From Polynucleobacter sp. 73C-SIWE (GTDB lineage: Bacteria; Pseudomonadota; Gammaproteobacteria; Burkholderiales; Burkholderiaceae): a DNA stretch of 64,000 nt. The DNA is taken from the NCBI RefSeq assembly GCF_018882465.1, contig NZ_JACVOK010000001.1, positions 682,001-746,000 on the forward strand. Direction: 5' to 3'. Each line of letters starts with the position of its first letter. The first letter of the stretch is position 1. Positions 54,528-64,000 of this stretch are shown here, piece after piece. Below the pieces are notes generated by a model. The model was not told the DNA's origin, did no database searches, and worked only from the letters and a program-made list of their open reading frames with translations. The position numbers and the translations under genes were made by a program.

Positions 54528-55520
54528 TTAAATAACTTTTGCTGCAAATAAATCATGCAGGTTAAGTGCGCCTAATAGTTGACCATGGCTATCAGTAACC
54601 ACTAAATGATTGATGCGATGTTTTTCCATCATCTCAATAGCTTCTTCTGCAAGCAGCGTAGCTGGGATGGTGCGCGGGCCAGGTGTGGTCGCATCCTTTA
54701 GGGTAATACTATCCAGGTTAGCTTTCTTTTCGAGTAGGCGACGGAGATCGCCATCAGTCAAAATGCCAAATACTTTTTTATCTTTATCTAAGACAACTAC
54801 CATACCCATGCGTTTGGTAGTCATCTCCAGTAAGGCAGCTTGTAAAGAAGCTTCAACAGAAATCTTAGGCGTGTCATCAAAACTACGCATTACTTCACTC
54901 ACGTGCATAAGTTGTTTACGACCAAGCCTGCCACCCGGATGTGAGCGGATGAAATCTTCCGCTTCAAAACCTCGTGCATCCAATAAGGCAACTGCTAATG
55001 CATCGCCCATAGCTAATGCAGCAGTAGTGCTCGATGTTGGAGCAAGATTGAGTGGGCAAGCTTCTTTTTCAACGCTAGTGTCGAGGTGCGCATCTGCTAA
55101 CTTCGCAAGCGAGGAATTTGGTGCGCCAGTTAAGGCAATCAGTTTTGCGCCTGTGCGCTTGACGATTGGCACAATGGTTAACAGCTCATCAGTCTCGCCC
55201 GAATTGGATAGGGCTACAAAAACATCATCTCTGGTCACCATTCCCAAATCACCGTGGCTGGCTTCAGCTGGGTGGACAAAAAAAGCAGGGGAACCAGTAG
55301 ACGCGAAGGTCGCGGCAATTTTGCGGGCAATATGACCGGATTTACCAATTCCAGAAACCACGATTCTACCTTTACAGCCATGCAGTAGTTCGACTGCAAG
55401 GACTAAGGCATCAGCATTGGCTCCTTCAAGGCGGTCGCGCATCGTTTGCAGTGCAGCAGCCTCAATAGTGAGGGTGTCGCGCGCAAGCTTTAGGGTTCGT
55501 TCACGAGTCTTAGCTATCAT
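54528..55520 (-). CDS. kdsD: Arabinose-5-phosphate isomerase (KdsD/KpsF/GutQ family)
   Basis: 330 residues: an N-terminal SIS domain (GRIVVSGIGKSGHIARKIAATF; HPAEASHGDLGMV) and two C-terminal CBS domains (from about 205 onward, with GILTDGDLRRLLE). It converts ribulose 5-phosphate to arabinose 5-phosphate, the first step of Kdo synthesis. First gene of kdsD-kdsC-lptC-lptA-lptB; divergent from the antiporter across 11 bases. Confidence 0.95.
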   Translation of the reverse strand: MIAKTRERTLKLARDTLTIEAAALQTMRDRLEGANADALVLAVELLHGCKGRIVVSGIGKSGHIARKIAATFASTGSPAFFVHPAEASHGDLGMVTRDDVFVALSNSGETDELLTIVPIVKRTGAKLIALTGAPNSSLAKLADAHLDTSVEKEACPLNLAPTSSTTAALAMGDALAVALLDARGFEAEDFIRSHPGGRLGRKQLMHVSEVMRSFDDTPKISVEASLQAALLEMTTKRMGMVVVLDKDKKVFGILTDGDLRRLLEKKANLDSITLKDATTPGPRTIPATLLAEEAIEMMEKHRINHLVVTDSHGQLLGALNLHDLFAAKVI

Positions 55521-55531
55521 CGAGTAAGTAT

Positions 55532-57514
55532 ATGCCGTCAGTCCTTCAGTTAACTCTCATTCTCTTAGCCTCTGGTGTGGCCGGAGTGGTTATTTTCCGC
55601 TATTTTGGCTTACCCCCTATTTTGGGCTATTTAGCCATTGGCGTCCTGATTGGCCCCCATACCCTAGGTCTAGCGAGCGATTCAGCCACCGTGAAGTATT
55701 TGGCTGAATTTGGGGTGGTTTTCTTAATGTTCTCGATTGGCCTGGAATTTAACCTCAATAAGCTCAGGGCAATGCGCAAGATCGTATTTGGCCTCGGTGG
55801 CAGCCAAGTGATTCTCACCATGCTCTTAGCGGTTCCAGCCAGCCTTCTCATGAATTGGATTTACCCCATTTCGTGGCATGCTGCGATTGCTTTGGGTGGC
55901 GCATTGGCAATGTCTTCAACCGCGATCGTGACTAAATTGATTTCTGATCGTGCAGAACTGGAGACAGAGCATGGTCGGAATGTCGTTGGTATTTTGTTAT
56001 TCCAAGATTTAGCAGTCGTCTTCTTGTTAATCCTACTGCCATCACTTGGAAAAAATCCTACAGACTTATTTGTTGCATTAACTGCTGCATCCATCAAGAT
56101 CACGATTGCATTAGTGCTGATTTTCTTTATCGGCCAATCATTGATGAGTCATTGGTTTAAGTTGGTGGCTAAGTTACGCTCCCAAGAATTATTCATGCTC
56201 AACCTTTTGTTAATTGTCTTGGGCATGGCAGGACTGACTGAGCATTTTGGATTGTCTTTAGCGCTCGGTGCATTCCTAGCAGGCATGTTGATTTCTGAGA
56301 CACCTTATCGTCATCAAGTGGAAGAAGACGTCAAACCATTCCGCGATGTTTTGCTTGGCCTGTTCTTTATAACGATTGGCATGCTCCTTGATTTCAATGT
56401 CATTCAAGAGCAGTGGCTTCTTGTTTTGGCATTGCTAATCGGGCCTTTAGTCTTTAAATTTTGCTTAATCGCTTTACTCTCAAAGGCCTTTGGATCAAGT
56501 ACTGGCATCTCGATTAGAACCGGACTGTGTTTGGCTCAAGCGGGTGAATTCAGTTTTGTTTTGCTCACCCAAATTGATGGTTTAGATTTAATTGATCCAA
56601 CCTTAAGTCAAGCAGTATTGGCAGCAATGCTCATTTCCATGTTCTGTGCCCCTTTCTTAATTGAGTACAGTGATCGCATTGCGATGCGCTTCTCTAGTAA
56701 TGAATGGTTATTGCAATCATTGGCTTTAACGCGTGTTGCAGCTAAGAGTGTGCGTAATGAAAACCATGTAGTGATTTGCGGATTTGGGCGCTCGGGCCAA
56801 AGTTTAGCTCGTATGCTCGATCAAGAGAAGATTCCTTATATTGCTTTGGACTTAGATCCCGATCGAGTGAAAGAGGCCGCTGCAGCTGGTGATAACGTTG
56901 TGTATGGCGATGCTAGTCGTGAGAACTATTTGATTGCTGCAGGTCTTTCCAGGGCAAAAGCCGTAGTGATTACTTATGCCGATACTGCAGCAAGTTTGCG
57001 GGTGTTAAGACAGGTTGAACAGTTGCGTCCAGGAATGACAGTTTTGGTCCGCACTAGAGATGATGCCGATATTGCAAAATTACAGGCTGCAGGGGCTACC
57101 GAGGTGATTCCTGAGCTCATTGAGGGTAGCCTGATGATTGCCTCCCATGTATTGCTAATTATGGGTGTGCCAATGCGCAAAGTCGTTCGAAGAATTACTA
57201 CTGCGCGTGAAGAGCGTTATAGCCTGTTAAGAGGATATTTCCGAGGCTCGGGTGATGATGATTTTGGGTCTAATGAGTCTTGGCGCTTGCATTCGATTAC
57301 TTTGCTACCGCACTCCCAGGCGGTAGGTAAAACTTTAGGTGAGCTCGCTCTTGAGAACGAAGGTGTTAGCGTACAAGCTGTGCGTCGTAAAGAGGTAAAT
57401 TCTGATTATGTGAAATTACCGCTAAGCCCTGAGTTAAGGCTTGAGGCAAACGATATCTTGGTGATCTCAGGTAATTCAGAGGCAACTGATTTAGCAGAAG
57501 CCAAATTACTCTGA
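55532..57514 (+). CDS. CPA2 family monovalent cation:proton antiporter (Kef-like) with RCK domains
   Basis: 660 residues. About twelve helices fill residues 1-390 (FRYFGLPPILGYLAIGVLIGP, LGGALAMSSTAIVTKL, LCLAQAGEFSFVLL). A TrkA-N Rossmann domain (HVVICGFGRSGQSLARML) starts near 410 and a TrkA-C domain occupies the end. Kef-type proteins export potassium and are gated by nucleotides or glutathione adducts in E. coli. It lacks an adjacent KefF/KefG partner. The YbaL/KefB subtype cannot be fixed from sequence by eye. Confidence 0.92.
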   Translation: MPSVLQLTLILLASGVAGVVIFRYFGLPPILGYLAIGVLIGPHTLGLASDSATVKYLAEFGVVFLMFSIGLEFNLNKLRAMRKIVFGLGGSQVILTMLLAVPASLLMNWIYPISWHAAIALGGALAMSSTAIVTKLISDRAELETEHGRNVVGILLFQDLAVVFLLILLPSLGKNPTDLFVALTAASIKITIALVLIFFIGQSLMSHWFKLVAKLRSQELFMLNLLLIVLGMAGLTEHFGLSLALGAFLAGMLISETPYRHQVEEDVKPFRDVLLGLFFITIGMLLDFNVIQEQWLLVLALLIGPLVFKFCLIALLSKAFGSSTGISIRTGLCLAQAGEFSFVLLTQIDGLDLIDPTLSQAVLAAMLISMFCAPFLIEYSDRIAMRFSSNEWLLQSLALTRVAAKSVRNENHVVICGFGRSGQSLARMLDQEKIPYIALDLDPDRVKEAAAAGDNVVYGDASRENYLIAAGLSRAKAVVITYADTAASLRVLRQVEQLRPGMTVLVRTRDDADIAKLQAAGATEVIPELIEGSLMIASHVLLIMGVPMRKVVRRITTAREERYSLLRGYFRGSGDDDFGSNESWRLHSITLLPHSQAVGKTLGELALENEGVSVQAVRRKEVNSDYVKLPLSPELRLEANDILVISGNSEATDLAEAKLL

Positions 57515-57541
57515 GATCAATCAGCCACCTCTATTAAAAGC

Positions 57542-60430
57542 TTACTTTTTCTTTTTAGCGGTAACAGTTTTGCGAGTCAGTAATGGCGCTAAGTAGTGAC
57601 CAGTAAAGCTAGCCTCATTTTTGGCGACATCCTCTGGAGTTCCAGTGGCAATAATTTGGCCTCCCCCAGCACCACCCTTAGGGCCTAAATCAATAATCCA
57701 GTCAGCAGTCTTAATGACATCTAGGTTGTGCTCAATGATGACAATCGTATTACCTTGTTTCTTCAGAGTTTGAATCACAGTCAGCAATAACTGAATATCG
57801 TGGAAATGTAAGCCAGTCGTTGGCTCATCCAAGATATAAAGGGTTCTGCCTGTGTCTCGTTTGGAGAGCTCAAGAGAGAGCTTAACGCGTTGAGCTTCTC
57901 CGCCGGATAAGGTGGTTGCGCTTTGCCCAAGTTTTACATAGCCCAAACCTACATCAAGAAGTGTTTTCAGTTTGCGCTTCACAACGGGAACGGCTTCAAA
58001 GAACTCATGAGCTTGCTCGATGGTCATCGACAGTACTTCATGAATATTCTTGCCTTTGTAACGAATATCTAAAGTTTCCCGGTTGTAACGTTTGCCATGA
58101 CAAACATCACAAGGTACATAAACATCTGGCAAGAAATGCATTTCTACTTTGAGTACACCATCACCTTCACAAGAGTCGCAACGCCCACCCTTAACGTTAA
58201 AAGAGAAGCGACCTGCTTCATAGCCTCTCTCACGTGCTGCCGGAACACCAGCAAAAAGCTCTCTAATCGGAGTAAATAGACCTGTGTAGGTGGCTGGATT
58301 AGAGCGCGGCGTTCTGCCGATCGGTGACTGATCAACGCTAATCACTTTGTCGAAATGCTCTAGACCTTTCATGGAGTCATGTGCTGCCGGCTCTGCATTA
58401 GAGCCATAGAGATGCTGTGCAACTGCATGATGCAGGGTATCGTTAATTAAGGTGGACTTACCAGAACCTGAAACACCTGTGACGCAAGTAAGCAGTCCTA
58501 CCGGAATCTTGGCGTGTACTGACTGCAAATTATTGCCACGTGCACCAATGATTTCTAGGAATCGATCATTTACCGGAATGCGTTTCTCTGGAACTGCAAT
58601 CGCTTCACGGCCAGCAAGATAGGCGCCAGTTAAAGACTTTGGATTTGCCTCTACTTGTGCAGGAGTACCTTGAGCAACAATCTCACCGCCATGTACACCT
58701 GCACCAGGACCGATATCAATTACCCAGTCAGAGGCGCGGATCATGTCTTCGTCATGCTCAACAACTAAGACGCTATTACCTAAATCACGTAGATGTTTGA
58801 GTGTTCCAATCAGGCGATCATTATCGCGCTGATGTAGGCCAATTGAAGGTTCATCTAAGACATACATAACGCCAGTTAAGCCAGAGCCAATCTGGCTTGC
58901 AAGGCGAATACGTTGTGCCTCACCCCCAGAAAGAGTGTCAGCGCTGCGCTCTAGAGAAAGGTAGTCAAGTCCAACATCGTTCAAGAAGCGCAGGCGCGCG
59001 CTAATTTCTTTAACAATTTTGTCGGCGATTTCTCGCTTAGCACCCTTAAGTTCGAGGGCTTCAAAATATTCTTTAGCTTCTTTTAATGGCAATGCACTAA
59101 TTTCATAAATGGCGCGAGATTGTTTCTTCTCACCCACTTTGACAAAGCGAGCCTCTTTACGCAAGCGACTGCCATTACATTCAGGACATGTCTGTACATT
59201 TTGGTAGCGTGAGAGTTCTTCGCGCACAGTCATGGAATCAGTTTCACGATAGCGACGTTCAAAGTTTGCGACGATGCCTTCAAAAGCATGTTCACGAATA
59301 CTATTTTTGCCGCGTTCATTGATGTACTCAAAAGGAATGGGCACATCACCAGAGCCTAATAAGACAAGATCTTGTTGTTTCTTGGAAAGTGTTTCAAATG
59401 GCTTCTCAACATCAAAGCCGCCATGTTTTGCAAGGGTTTGCAGCAATTTAAAATAGAACTGGTTACGGCGATCCCAGCCTTTGATAGCACCAGAGGCCAG
59501 TGATAAATCAGGGTGAGCAACGATACGCTTAGGGTCAAAGAAGGATTGATGTCCAAGACCATCACAAGACGGGCAAGCGCCCATCGGGTTGTTAAATGAG
59601 AAGAGGCGTGGCTCCAATTCCTGCAGGGAGTATGAGCAAACTGGGCAAGCAAATTTGCTTGAGAAAATCATTTCTTTGCCAGTGTCCATATCGACAATCA
59701 TGGCTTTGCCATCTGCCAGGCGTAGCGCTGTCTCAAATGACTCTGCAAGACGTTGCTGAATATCGGGACGCACTTTAATACGATCCACTACTACTTCGAT
59801 TGAATGCTTATCGTTTTTCTTGAGTGTTGGCAGTTGATCTACTTCAAAAATTTCTGCTTTAGCGGCATTCGCGGTACCACCGCCGGAGCGCACCCGAAAG
59901 CGCACAAAGCCTTGTGCCTGAAGGTCCTGAAAGAGATCGACGAATTCGCCTTTGCGCTCGCTCACGACAGGAGCAAGAATCATCAACTTCGTATCTTCTG
60001 GCATTGACAACACGGTATCAACCATTTGAGAAACGCTTTGCGCTTCTAGTGGAAGATCATGGTCTGGGCAATGTGGTGTGCCTGCGCGCGCAAACAAGAG
60101 GCGCAAGTAGTCATGAATTTCAGTAACGGTACCTACGGTTGAGCGTGGGTTATGGCTAGTTGCTTTTTGCTCGATGGAGATTGCTGGCGATAGACCTTCG
60201 ATCGTATCGACATCCGGTTTTTCCATGAGTTGTAAAAACTGGCGGGCATAGGCAGAAAGAGACTCTACATAGCGACGTTGACCTTCTGCATACAGGGTGT
60301 CAAAAGCTAGGGAGCTTTTGCCTGATCCAGATAAGCCAGTCAGGACCACCAGTTTCTCTCTAGGGATATCTAGATTGATGTTTTTGAGGTTGTGGGTGCG
60401 GGCACCGCGGATCTTAATTTCGTTATTCAT
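57542..60430 (-). CDS. uvrA: Excinuclease ABC subunit A
   Basis: 962 residues with two ABC modules. First P-loop [15 protein letters not shown] with the zinc finger [23 protein letters not shown] split; second P-loop [15 protein letters not shown] with zinc cysteines CDSCEGDG and CDVCHG. Two signatures are [17 protein letters not shown] and [17 protein letters not shown]. It recognises bulky DNA damage for nucleotide excision repair. Opposite ssb with an MFS gene between, a widely conserved neighbourhood. Confidence 0.97.
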   Translation of the reverse strand: MNNEIKIRGARTHNLKNINLDIPREKLVVLTGLSGSGKSSLAFDTLYAEGQRRYVESLSAYARQFLQLMEKPDVDTIEGLSPAISIEQKATSHNPRSTVGTVTEIHDYLRLLFARAGTPHCPDHDLPLEAQSVSQMVDTVLSMPEDTKLMILAPVVSERKGEFVDLFQDLQAQGFVRFRVRSGGGTANAAKAEIFEVDQLPTLKKNDKHSIEVVVDRIKVRPDIQQRLAESFETALRLADGKAMIVDMDTGKEMIFSSKFACPVCSYSLQELEPRLFSFNNPMGACPSCDGLGHQSFFDPKRIVAHPDLSLASGAIKGWDRRNQFYFKLLQTLAKHGGFDVEKPFETLSKKQQDLVLLGSGDVPIPFEYINERGKNSIREHAFEGIVANFERRYRETDSMTVREELSRYQNVQTCPECNGSRLRKEARFVKVGEKKQSRAIYEISALPLKEAKEYFEALELKGAKREIADKIVKEISARLRFLNDVGLDYLSLERSADTLSGGEAQRIRLASQIGSGLTGVMYVLDEPSIGLHQRDNDRLIGTLKHLRDLGNSVLVVEHDEDMIRASDWVIDIGPGAGVHGGEIVAQGTPAQVEANPKSLTGAYLAGREAIAVPEKRIPVNDRFLEIIGARGNNLQSVHAKIPVGLLTCVTGVSGSGKSTLINDTLHHAVAQHLYGSNAEPAAHDSMKGLEHFDKVISVDQSPIGRTPRSNPATYTGLFTPIRELFAGVPAARERGYEAGRFSFNVKGGRCDSCEGDGVLKVEMHFLPDVYVPCDVCHGKRYNRETLDIRYKGKNIHEVLSMTIEQAHEFFEAVPVVKRKLKTLLDVGLGYVKLGQSATTLSGGEAQRVKLSLELSKRDTGRTLYILDEPTTGLHFHDIQLLLTVIQTLKKQGNTIVIIEHNLDVIKTADWIIDLGPKGGAGGGQIIATGTPEDVAKNEASFTGHYLAPLLTRKTVTAKKKK

Positions 60431-60467
60431 GATTTTTTAGCGTAACTTGTTAATATAGCTCTTTCCC

Positions 60468-61628
60468 ATGAATCCTTCTGAACTTCGCTCCACTCTGGCC
60501 TTAGCAGGCATCTTTGGCCTTCGTATGCTGGGCCTGTTTCTGCTTTTGCCGGTCTTTAGTATTCATGCGCAGGGCCTACCTGGTGGCGAACAGGCTTTTT
60601 GGGTGGGTTTGACCCTCGGAATATTCAATATTGTGCAGGCCTGTTTTCATATCCCTCTGGGGCGTTTATCTGACCGAATTGGCCGTAAACCAGTGGTTTT
60701 ATGGGGCCTTTCCTTGTTTATTGCGGGCGCCTTGATCTCTGCTGCTAAGGATGATTTGTTGTGGATTGCCATTGGGCGGGGCGTCATGGGAGCTGGAGCG
60801 ATATCAGCCGCAGTTTCTGCATGGGTTGCCGATCTTACGCGTGAACAAGTGCGTACGCGGGCTATGGCTTTGGTGGGAGGCAGCATTGCACTTTCATTCG
60901 CACTATCTTTAGTGATTGCTGCGCCAATTTATAAAGTAATTAGCCTAAGTGGAATGTTTGTTGTATTAGCGATTCTTGGGGTGATAGCAATGGTTGTGAC
61001 GTATTACGTCTTACCAAGCACTCATCCTGAAGTCCAAGTTCAGCAAGCTTCCTTGAAGGAAGTATTTTTTCGTCCTGAGTTGATGCGCTTGAATCTTGGT
61101 GTATTCGTATTGAATGCAACCCAGGTGGCGATGTTCTTAGTAGTGCCGCGTTTACTAGTGCAAGCAGGATTGCCCTTGGCTTCGCATTGGGAAATTTATC
61201 TCCCAGTCGTTTTGCTATCTTTTTTCTTTATGGCACCTCTGCTGATCTTTGGTGAAAAGAAGCAGCAACTTCGCACCACTATGCTTGTTGCAATCGCATT
61301 GTTACTCATTGCTGAATTTTTATTTACGCACAGCACCTCAATTACTTCAATTGCAATTGCTTTGTTAGTTTATTTTGTGGGATTTAACTTATTGGAAGCA
61401 TTACAACCATCCTTAGTGTCTCGATTTGCAAAAGAATCTAAGGGAACAGCACTAGGTGTTTACAACACCACACAATCGATCGGTTTATTTGCTGGCGCTG
61501 CTGTTGGAGGCTATTTGATGGATAGCCACGGTGATTTATCGGTCTTTATGACGGGTGCCGTGCTCTTAGTGTGCTGGCTTATAATTGCATGGTCGATGCG
61601 CGAATTACCAGCAAAGACGCAGCCGTAG
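60468..61628 (+). CDS. MFS transporter
   Basis: 386 residues with about twelve helices. The loop 2-3 motif GRLSDRIGRKPVVLWG is the classic MFS motif A, and AIGRGVMGAGAISAAVSAWVAD helix 4-5. Genes for this efflux-type transporter lie between uvrA and ssb in many betaproteobacteria. Substrate unknown. A 37-base gap separates it from divergent uvrA. Confidence 0.92.
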   Translation: MNPSELRSTLALAGIFGLRMLGLFLLLPVFSIHAQGLPGGEQAFWVGLTLGIFNIVQACFHIPLGRLSDRIGRKPVVLWGLSLFIAGALISAAKDDLLWIAIGRGVMGAGAISAAVSAWVADLTREQVRTRAMALVGGSIALSFALSLVIAAPIYKVISLSGMFVVLAILGVIAMVVTYYVLPSTHPEVQVQQASLKEVFFRPELMRLNLGVFVLNATQVAMFLVVPRLLVQAGLPLASHWEIYLPVVLLSFFFMAPLLIFGEKKQQLRTTMLVAIALLLIAEFLFTHSTSITSIAIALLVYFVGFNLLEALQPSLVSRFAKESKGTALGVYNTTQSIGLFAGAAVGGYLMDSHGDLSVFMTGAVLLVCWLIIAWSMRELPAKTQP

Positions 61629-61699
61629 CTTCATTTAATGAGTTCAAGCAAGCAATTTTTTAGCAGTAATAACAGCAGCATTTTTCTTCGGGAGACAAC

Positions 61700-62155
61700 A
61701 TGGCTTCGGTAAATAAAGTCATCATCGTAGGTAATGTAGGACGTGATCCAGAAACGCGTTATATGCCAAGTGGCGACGCCGTTACAAATATTTCAGTAGC
61801 AACATCTGATCGCTACAAAGATAAGCAAACTGGTGAAATGAAAGAAACCACAGAATGGCATCGTGTTGCATTCTTTGGCAAGCTTGCAGAAATCGCTGGT
61901 CAATACCTCAAAAAAGGTTCACAGGTTTATGTTGAAGGTCGTTTGCGGACTCGCAAATGGACTGACGCTAGTGGCCAAGAAAAGTATTCCACAGAGATCG
62001 TTGCAGAAACAATGCAAATGCTTGGTGGTAAGCCAGTAGGCGGAAGTGGTGATGGTGGCGAGAGCTATAGTCGCTCAAAGCCGGCTGAACAGTCCGCGCC
62101 TGCAGCTTCAAACGCTGCATCACTCGGCGCAATGGACGACGATATTCCGTTCTAA
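61700..62155 (+). CDS. ssb: Single-stranded DNA-binding protein
   Basis: 151 residues: OB fold ([41 protein letters not shown]), a Gly/Ser linker and the acidic protein-docking tip DDDIPF. It coats ssDNA in replication and repair. A GGGAG ribosome site lies upstream, and a terminator follows. Confidence 0.97.
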   Translation: MASVNKVIIVGNVGRDPETRYMPSGDAVTNISVATSDRYKDKQTGEMKETTEWHRVAFFGKLAEIAGQYLKKGSQVYVEGRLRTRKWTDASGQEKYSTEIVAETMQMLGGKPVGGSGDGGESYSRSKPAEQSAPAASNAASLGAMDDDIPF

Positions 62156-62171
62156 GTAATACCGTAATAGC

Positions 62172-62207
62172 AAAAACCCCTTCTAGAGTTTTCTACAAGG
62201 GGTTTTT
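62172..62207. terminator. Bidirectional rho-independent terminator between ssb and queF
   Basis: AAAAACCCCTT (62172-62182) pairs with AAGGGGTTTTT (62197-62207) around a 14-base loop. The A- and T-runs serve both strands, fitting the convergent ssb and queF genes. Confidence 0.85.
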
Positions 62208-62232
62208 ATTTACCTAAATTTAATGAATTTCT

Positions 62233-63060
62233 TTACTGCCGCGCATGCCGAATATTATCCGGCCAAGGTGAATTGTGATCGGTACGAAATGGATTGATAT
62301 CTAAACCACCACGTCTTGTGTAGCGCGCATACACCGATAACTTCTCTGGTTTGCATTGACGTTTGATATCGGTAAAGATGGTTTCAACACAATGTTCATG
62401 AAACTCGCCCAACTGTCTAAAGCCAATTAGGTAGCGCAACAAGCCTTCTTCTAGGATAGGCCTTCCTTGGTAGCGAATTTGCACGCTTGCCCAATCTGGC
62501 TGTCCTGTAACAGGGCAGTTTGATTTAAGCAGGTGCGACACTAAGCATTGTTCAATTGGGCCAAAGGATTCGTTTACGCCCAAGAGGCTCGGGTCTGCTG
62601 GCAAGTGAGGATCAACCTCGATATCAAGGCGATCCATCAAGATGCCACCCATTTCTTGCATACCTTTTTTAGAGCTTACTTCAGTTGGGTTGATGCGAGT
62701 GGTGATTTTGCTACCAGCGACCGCTGATAAGTCTGTAATGAGACGTTCTTTAACTTCGTTTTCGTCCTCAAAGCGAGCGCTGTTGAGGCTATTGAGATAG
62801 AGCTTGAAAGATTTAGACTCAATCATGTTTGGAGAGTCTGCAGGAATCTGAAACTCTGCCAATGCAATTTGTGGCTTACCTTTTTTATTGAGCCAACTGA
62901 GCTCAAAGGCATTCCAAATATCAACACCAACAAATGGTAATGCCTGATCTTCTTTAAGCCCTAGCTTCTTGCGGTTCTCCATTCTGGGAATTGGAAATAG
63001 CAAGCTTGGATCATACTGATCTGGGTATTGCGATGATTGTCCGAGTGGGATTGTGGCCAT
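62233..63060 (-). CDS. queF: NADPH-dependent 7-cyano-7-deazaguanine reductase
   Basis: 275 residues, the long two-fold unimodular QueF form. The nucleophilic cysteine lies in LKSNCPVTGQPDWASVQI and the second signature is FRQLGEFHEHCVETIF. It reduces preQ0 to preQ1 for queuosine in tRNA. It lies 20 bases downstream of the 5'-nucleotidase gene on the same strand. Confidence 0.95.
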   Translation of the reverse strand: MATIPLGQSSQYPDQYDPSLLFPIPRMENRKKLGLKEDQALPFVGVDIWNAFELSWLNKKGKPQIALAEFQIPADSPNMIESKSFKLYLNSLNSARFEDENEVKERLITDLSAVAGSKITTRINPTEVSSKKGMQEMGGILMDRLDIEVDPHLPADPSLLGVNESFGPIEQCLVSHLLKSNCPVTGQPDWASVQIRYQGRPILEEGLLRYLIGFRQLGEFHEHCVETIFTDIKRQCKPEKLSVYARYTRRGGLDINPFRTDHNSPWPDNIRHARQ

Positions 63061-63080
63061 TAAGATTGCTTGCTGTGTAA

Positions 63081-63989
63081 CTAGTTTTTAGGTTTATTGG
63101 ATACACCTGATACGACGTGGCCTGTTGGTGCAACCGAAGCTGCAGATTGGCAGTGACCAGTTTGATCATCAAAGAAAAAATCGGGCTCGAATTCTCGTAA
63201 GAACTCACTCTTGGATAAGCCGCCTAAGAACATCGCTTCATCCACATCAATGCCCCATGCCATCAGAGTTCGAATCGCACGCTCATGTGCTGGTGCAGAA
63301 CGTGCGGTGACTAGTGCAGTACGAATGCGCATCCCGTTTTCACTAGTAGAGCGTTGTAGTCGGTGGAGCGCTTCCAGTAAAGGCTTAAACGGTCCGGGCG
63401 GCAATGGAATATCAACCTTTTTACTCTCGTGATCGACAAAAGCCTCAAGCCCTTTTTTCTGAAAGACTTGTTCTGCTTCATCAGAGAATAGAACTGCGTC
63501 TCCGTCAAATGCAATGCGAATTTCGTTTGGATGAGACTCTGCAGTTTTGCTAGACTCTGGATACACCCTTGCAGCTGGGAAGCCCGCATCAATGGTTGCT
63601 CTCACATCATCTTCATTGGCAGACAAGAAAAGATTGGCATGAAGTGAGCGAAGGTAATGGTAGGGAGGGCGGCCTCTTGTAAATACACCACGCTCTAGAT
63701 GTAGTCCATGGTGCTCGGCAGAGCGGAATACGCGCAAACCACTTACGGGATCATTACGAGAAAGGATGACTACTTCTACGCGTTGCTCACCTTCTTCATT
63801 AAAGGCTAAGAGTTTCTTGACTAGGGGGAACGCCACACCTTTTTGAGCTGCTTCACCGAGTCGCTCAAGCTGTAACTTCATGTAAGCGCTGTCATCACTC
63901 GATTCGAAGATGCGATTCTCTTCCTCGAAATCAAACAAGGCGCGCGATGAGATTGCGACAACAAGTTTTCCGGTGAGTGTGAAAGACAT
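63081..63989 (-). CDS. 5'-nucleotidase (cytosolic NT5C1-like family)
   Basis: 302 residues similar to the bacterial relatives of vertebrate cytosolic 5'-nucleotidase I. LVVAISSRALFDFEEENRIF near the start replaces a standard HAD motif; the family-typical IRIAFDGDAVLFSDEAE and FFDDQTGHCQSA are present. It is expected to dephosphorylate nucleoside monophosphates. The start ATG at 63987-63989 leaves 11 bases to the window edge, so further upstream operon members cannot be judged. Confidence 0.88.
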   Translation of the reverse strand: MSFTLTGKLVVAISSRALFDFEEENRIFESSDDSAYMKLQLERLGEAAQKGVAFPLVKKLLAFNEEGEQRVEVVILSRNDPVSGLRVFRSAEHHGLHLERGVFTRGRPPYHYLRSLHANLFLSANEDDVRATIDAGFPAARVYPESSKTAESHPNEIRIAFDGDAVLFSDEAEQVFQKKGLEAFVDHESKKVDIPLPPGPFKPLLEALHRLQRSTSENGMRIRTALVTARSAPAHERAIRTLMAWGIDVDEAMFLGGLSKSEFLREFEPDFFFDDQTGHCQSAASVAPTGHVVSGVSNKPKN

Positions 63990-64000
63990 CTGATGGGTTA

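Noticed and set aside
54610-55335. Long plus-strand frame (241 codons) opposite kdsD
   Set aside because: Composition is a typical antisense shadow (Ser/Ala/Arg-rich) of a confidently identified gene.

Overview
This window reads as ordinary, densely packed chromosome of a free-living betaproteobacterium in the Burkholderiaceae. The protein sequences and gene order look most like Polynucleobacter; that genus call is my inference from recognition, not from a search. Supporting signs are the proteobacterial GshA family, a regulatory PTS with HPr kinase, the ispE - tRNA-Gln - prs - rplY - pth block, the ctaA/ctaB/SURF1/SCO cluster next to an aa3-type oxidase, and DUF2970 and DUF2909 small membrane proteins. 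About 75 protein genes and one tRNA fill the window. No intergenic gap exceeds about 265 bases. I see no insertion sequence, prophage, CRISPR array or compositional island.

Layout. 1-4.7 kb (minus): a tightly coupled lipid-modification operon (glutathione peroxidase, FAD amine-oxidase-like protein, DUF1365, Cfa-type methyltransferase, SDR). 4.8-9.3 kb: rfaE2, coaX-birA, VanZ, a ferredoxin, a hydrolase and DUF493. 9.4-11.8 kb: lipB-lipA, a lipoprotein and ubiK. 12.1-14.8 kb: a nitrogen-linked operon (TorF-type porin, PII protein, AmtB). 14.9-19.7 kb: gshA-gshB joined to a three-gene phosphotransfer chain (EIIA-Man, HPr, EI). 19.6-26.9 kb: moeB, ctpA, gpmA, rhodanese, grxC, secB, gpsA, trmL, comF, bioC. 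27-36 kb: cytochrome c oxidase subunits and the heme A and copper assembly genes. 36-43 kb: rpoH, ftsY, two M16 peptidases, rsmD, coaD, ferredoxin, pth, rplY. 43.7-51.8 kb: prs, tRNA-Gln, ispE, a TPR-LolB fusion, mutM-mutY, rapZ, hprK, ptsN, hpf. 52-55.5 kb: lptB-lptA-lptC-kdsC-kdsD for LPS export and Kdo synthesis. 55.5-64 kb: a Kef-type antiporter, uvrA, an MFS transporter, ssb, queF and a 5'-nucleotidase.

How the genes work together. EI and HPr (17.6-19.7 kb), EIIA-Man (17.2 kb), EIIA-Ntr and HPr kinase (50-51.4 kb) form a phosphorelay with no sugar permease in view, so the role is probably regulatory. The 27-36 kb block encodes catalytic subunits of a terminal oxidase with its heme A and copper insertion factors. 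The LPS block carries Kdo synthesis and the LptABC bridge/ATPase parts.

No clearly undescribed system is visible. The best leads are: a perfect CIRCE element over the rpoH promoter; an rsmD gene whose only well-placed start codon is AUA; a TPR-LolB fusion without a lipobox; absence of rpoN from its usual place between lptB and hpf, although an NtrC-like box precedes the porin-PII-AmtB operon; a perfect 17-bp palindrome in that same regulatory region; and a MutY with a lengthened Fe-S cysteine loop.
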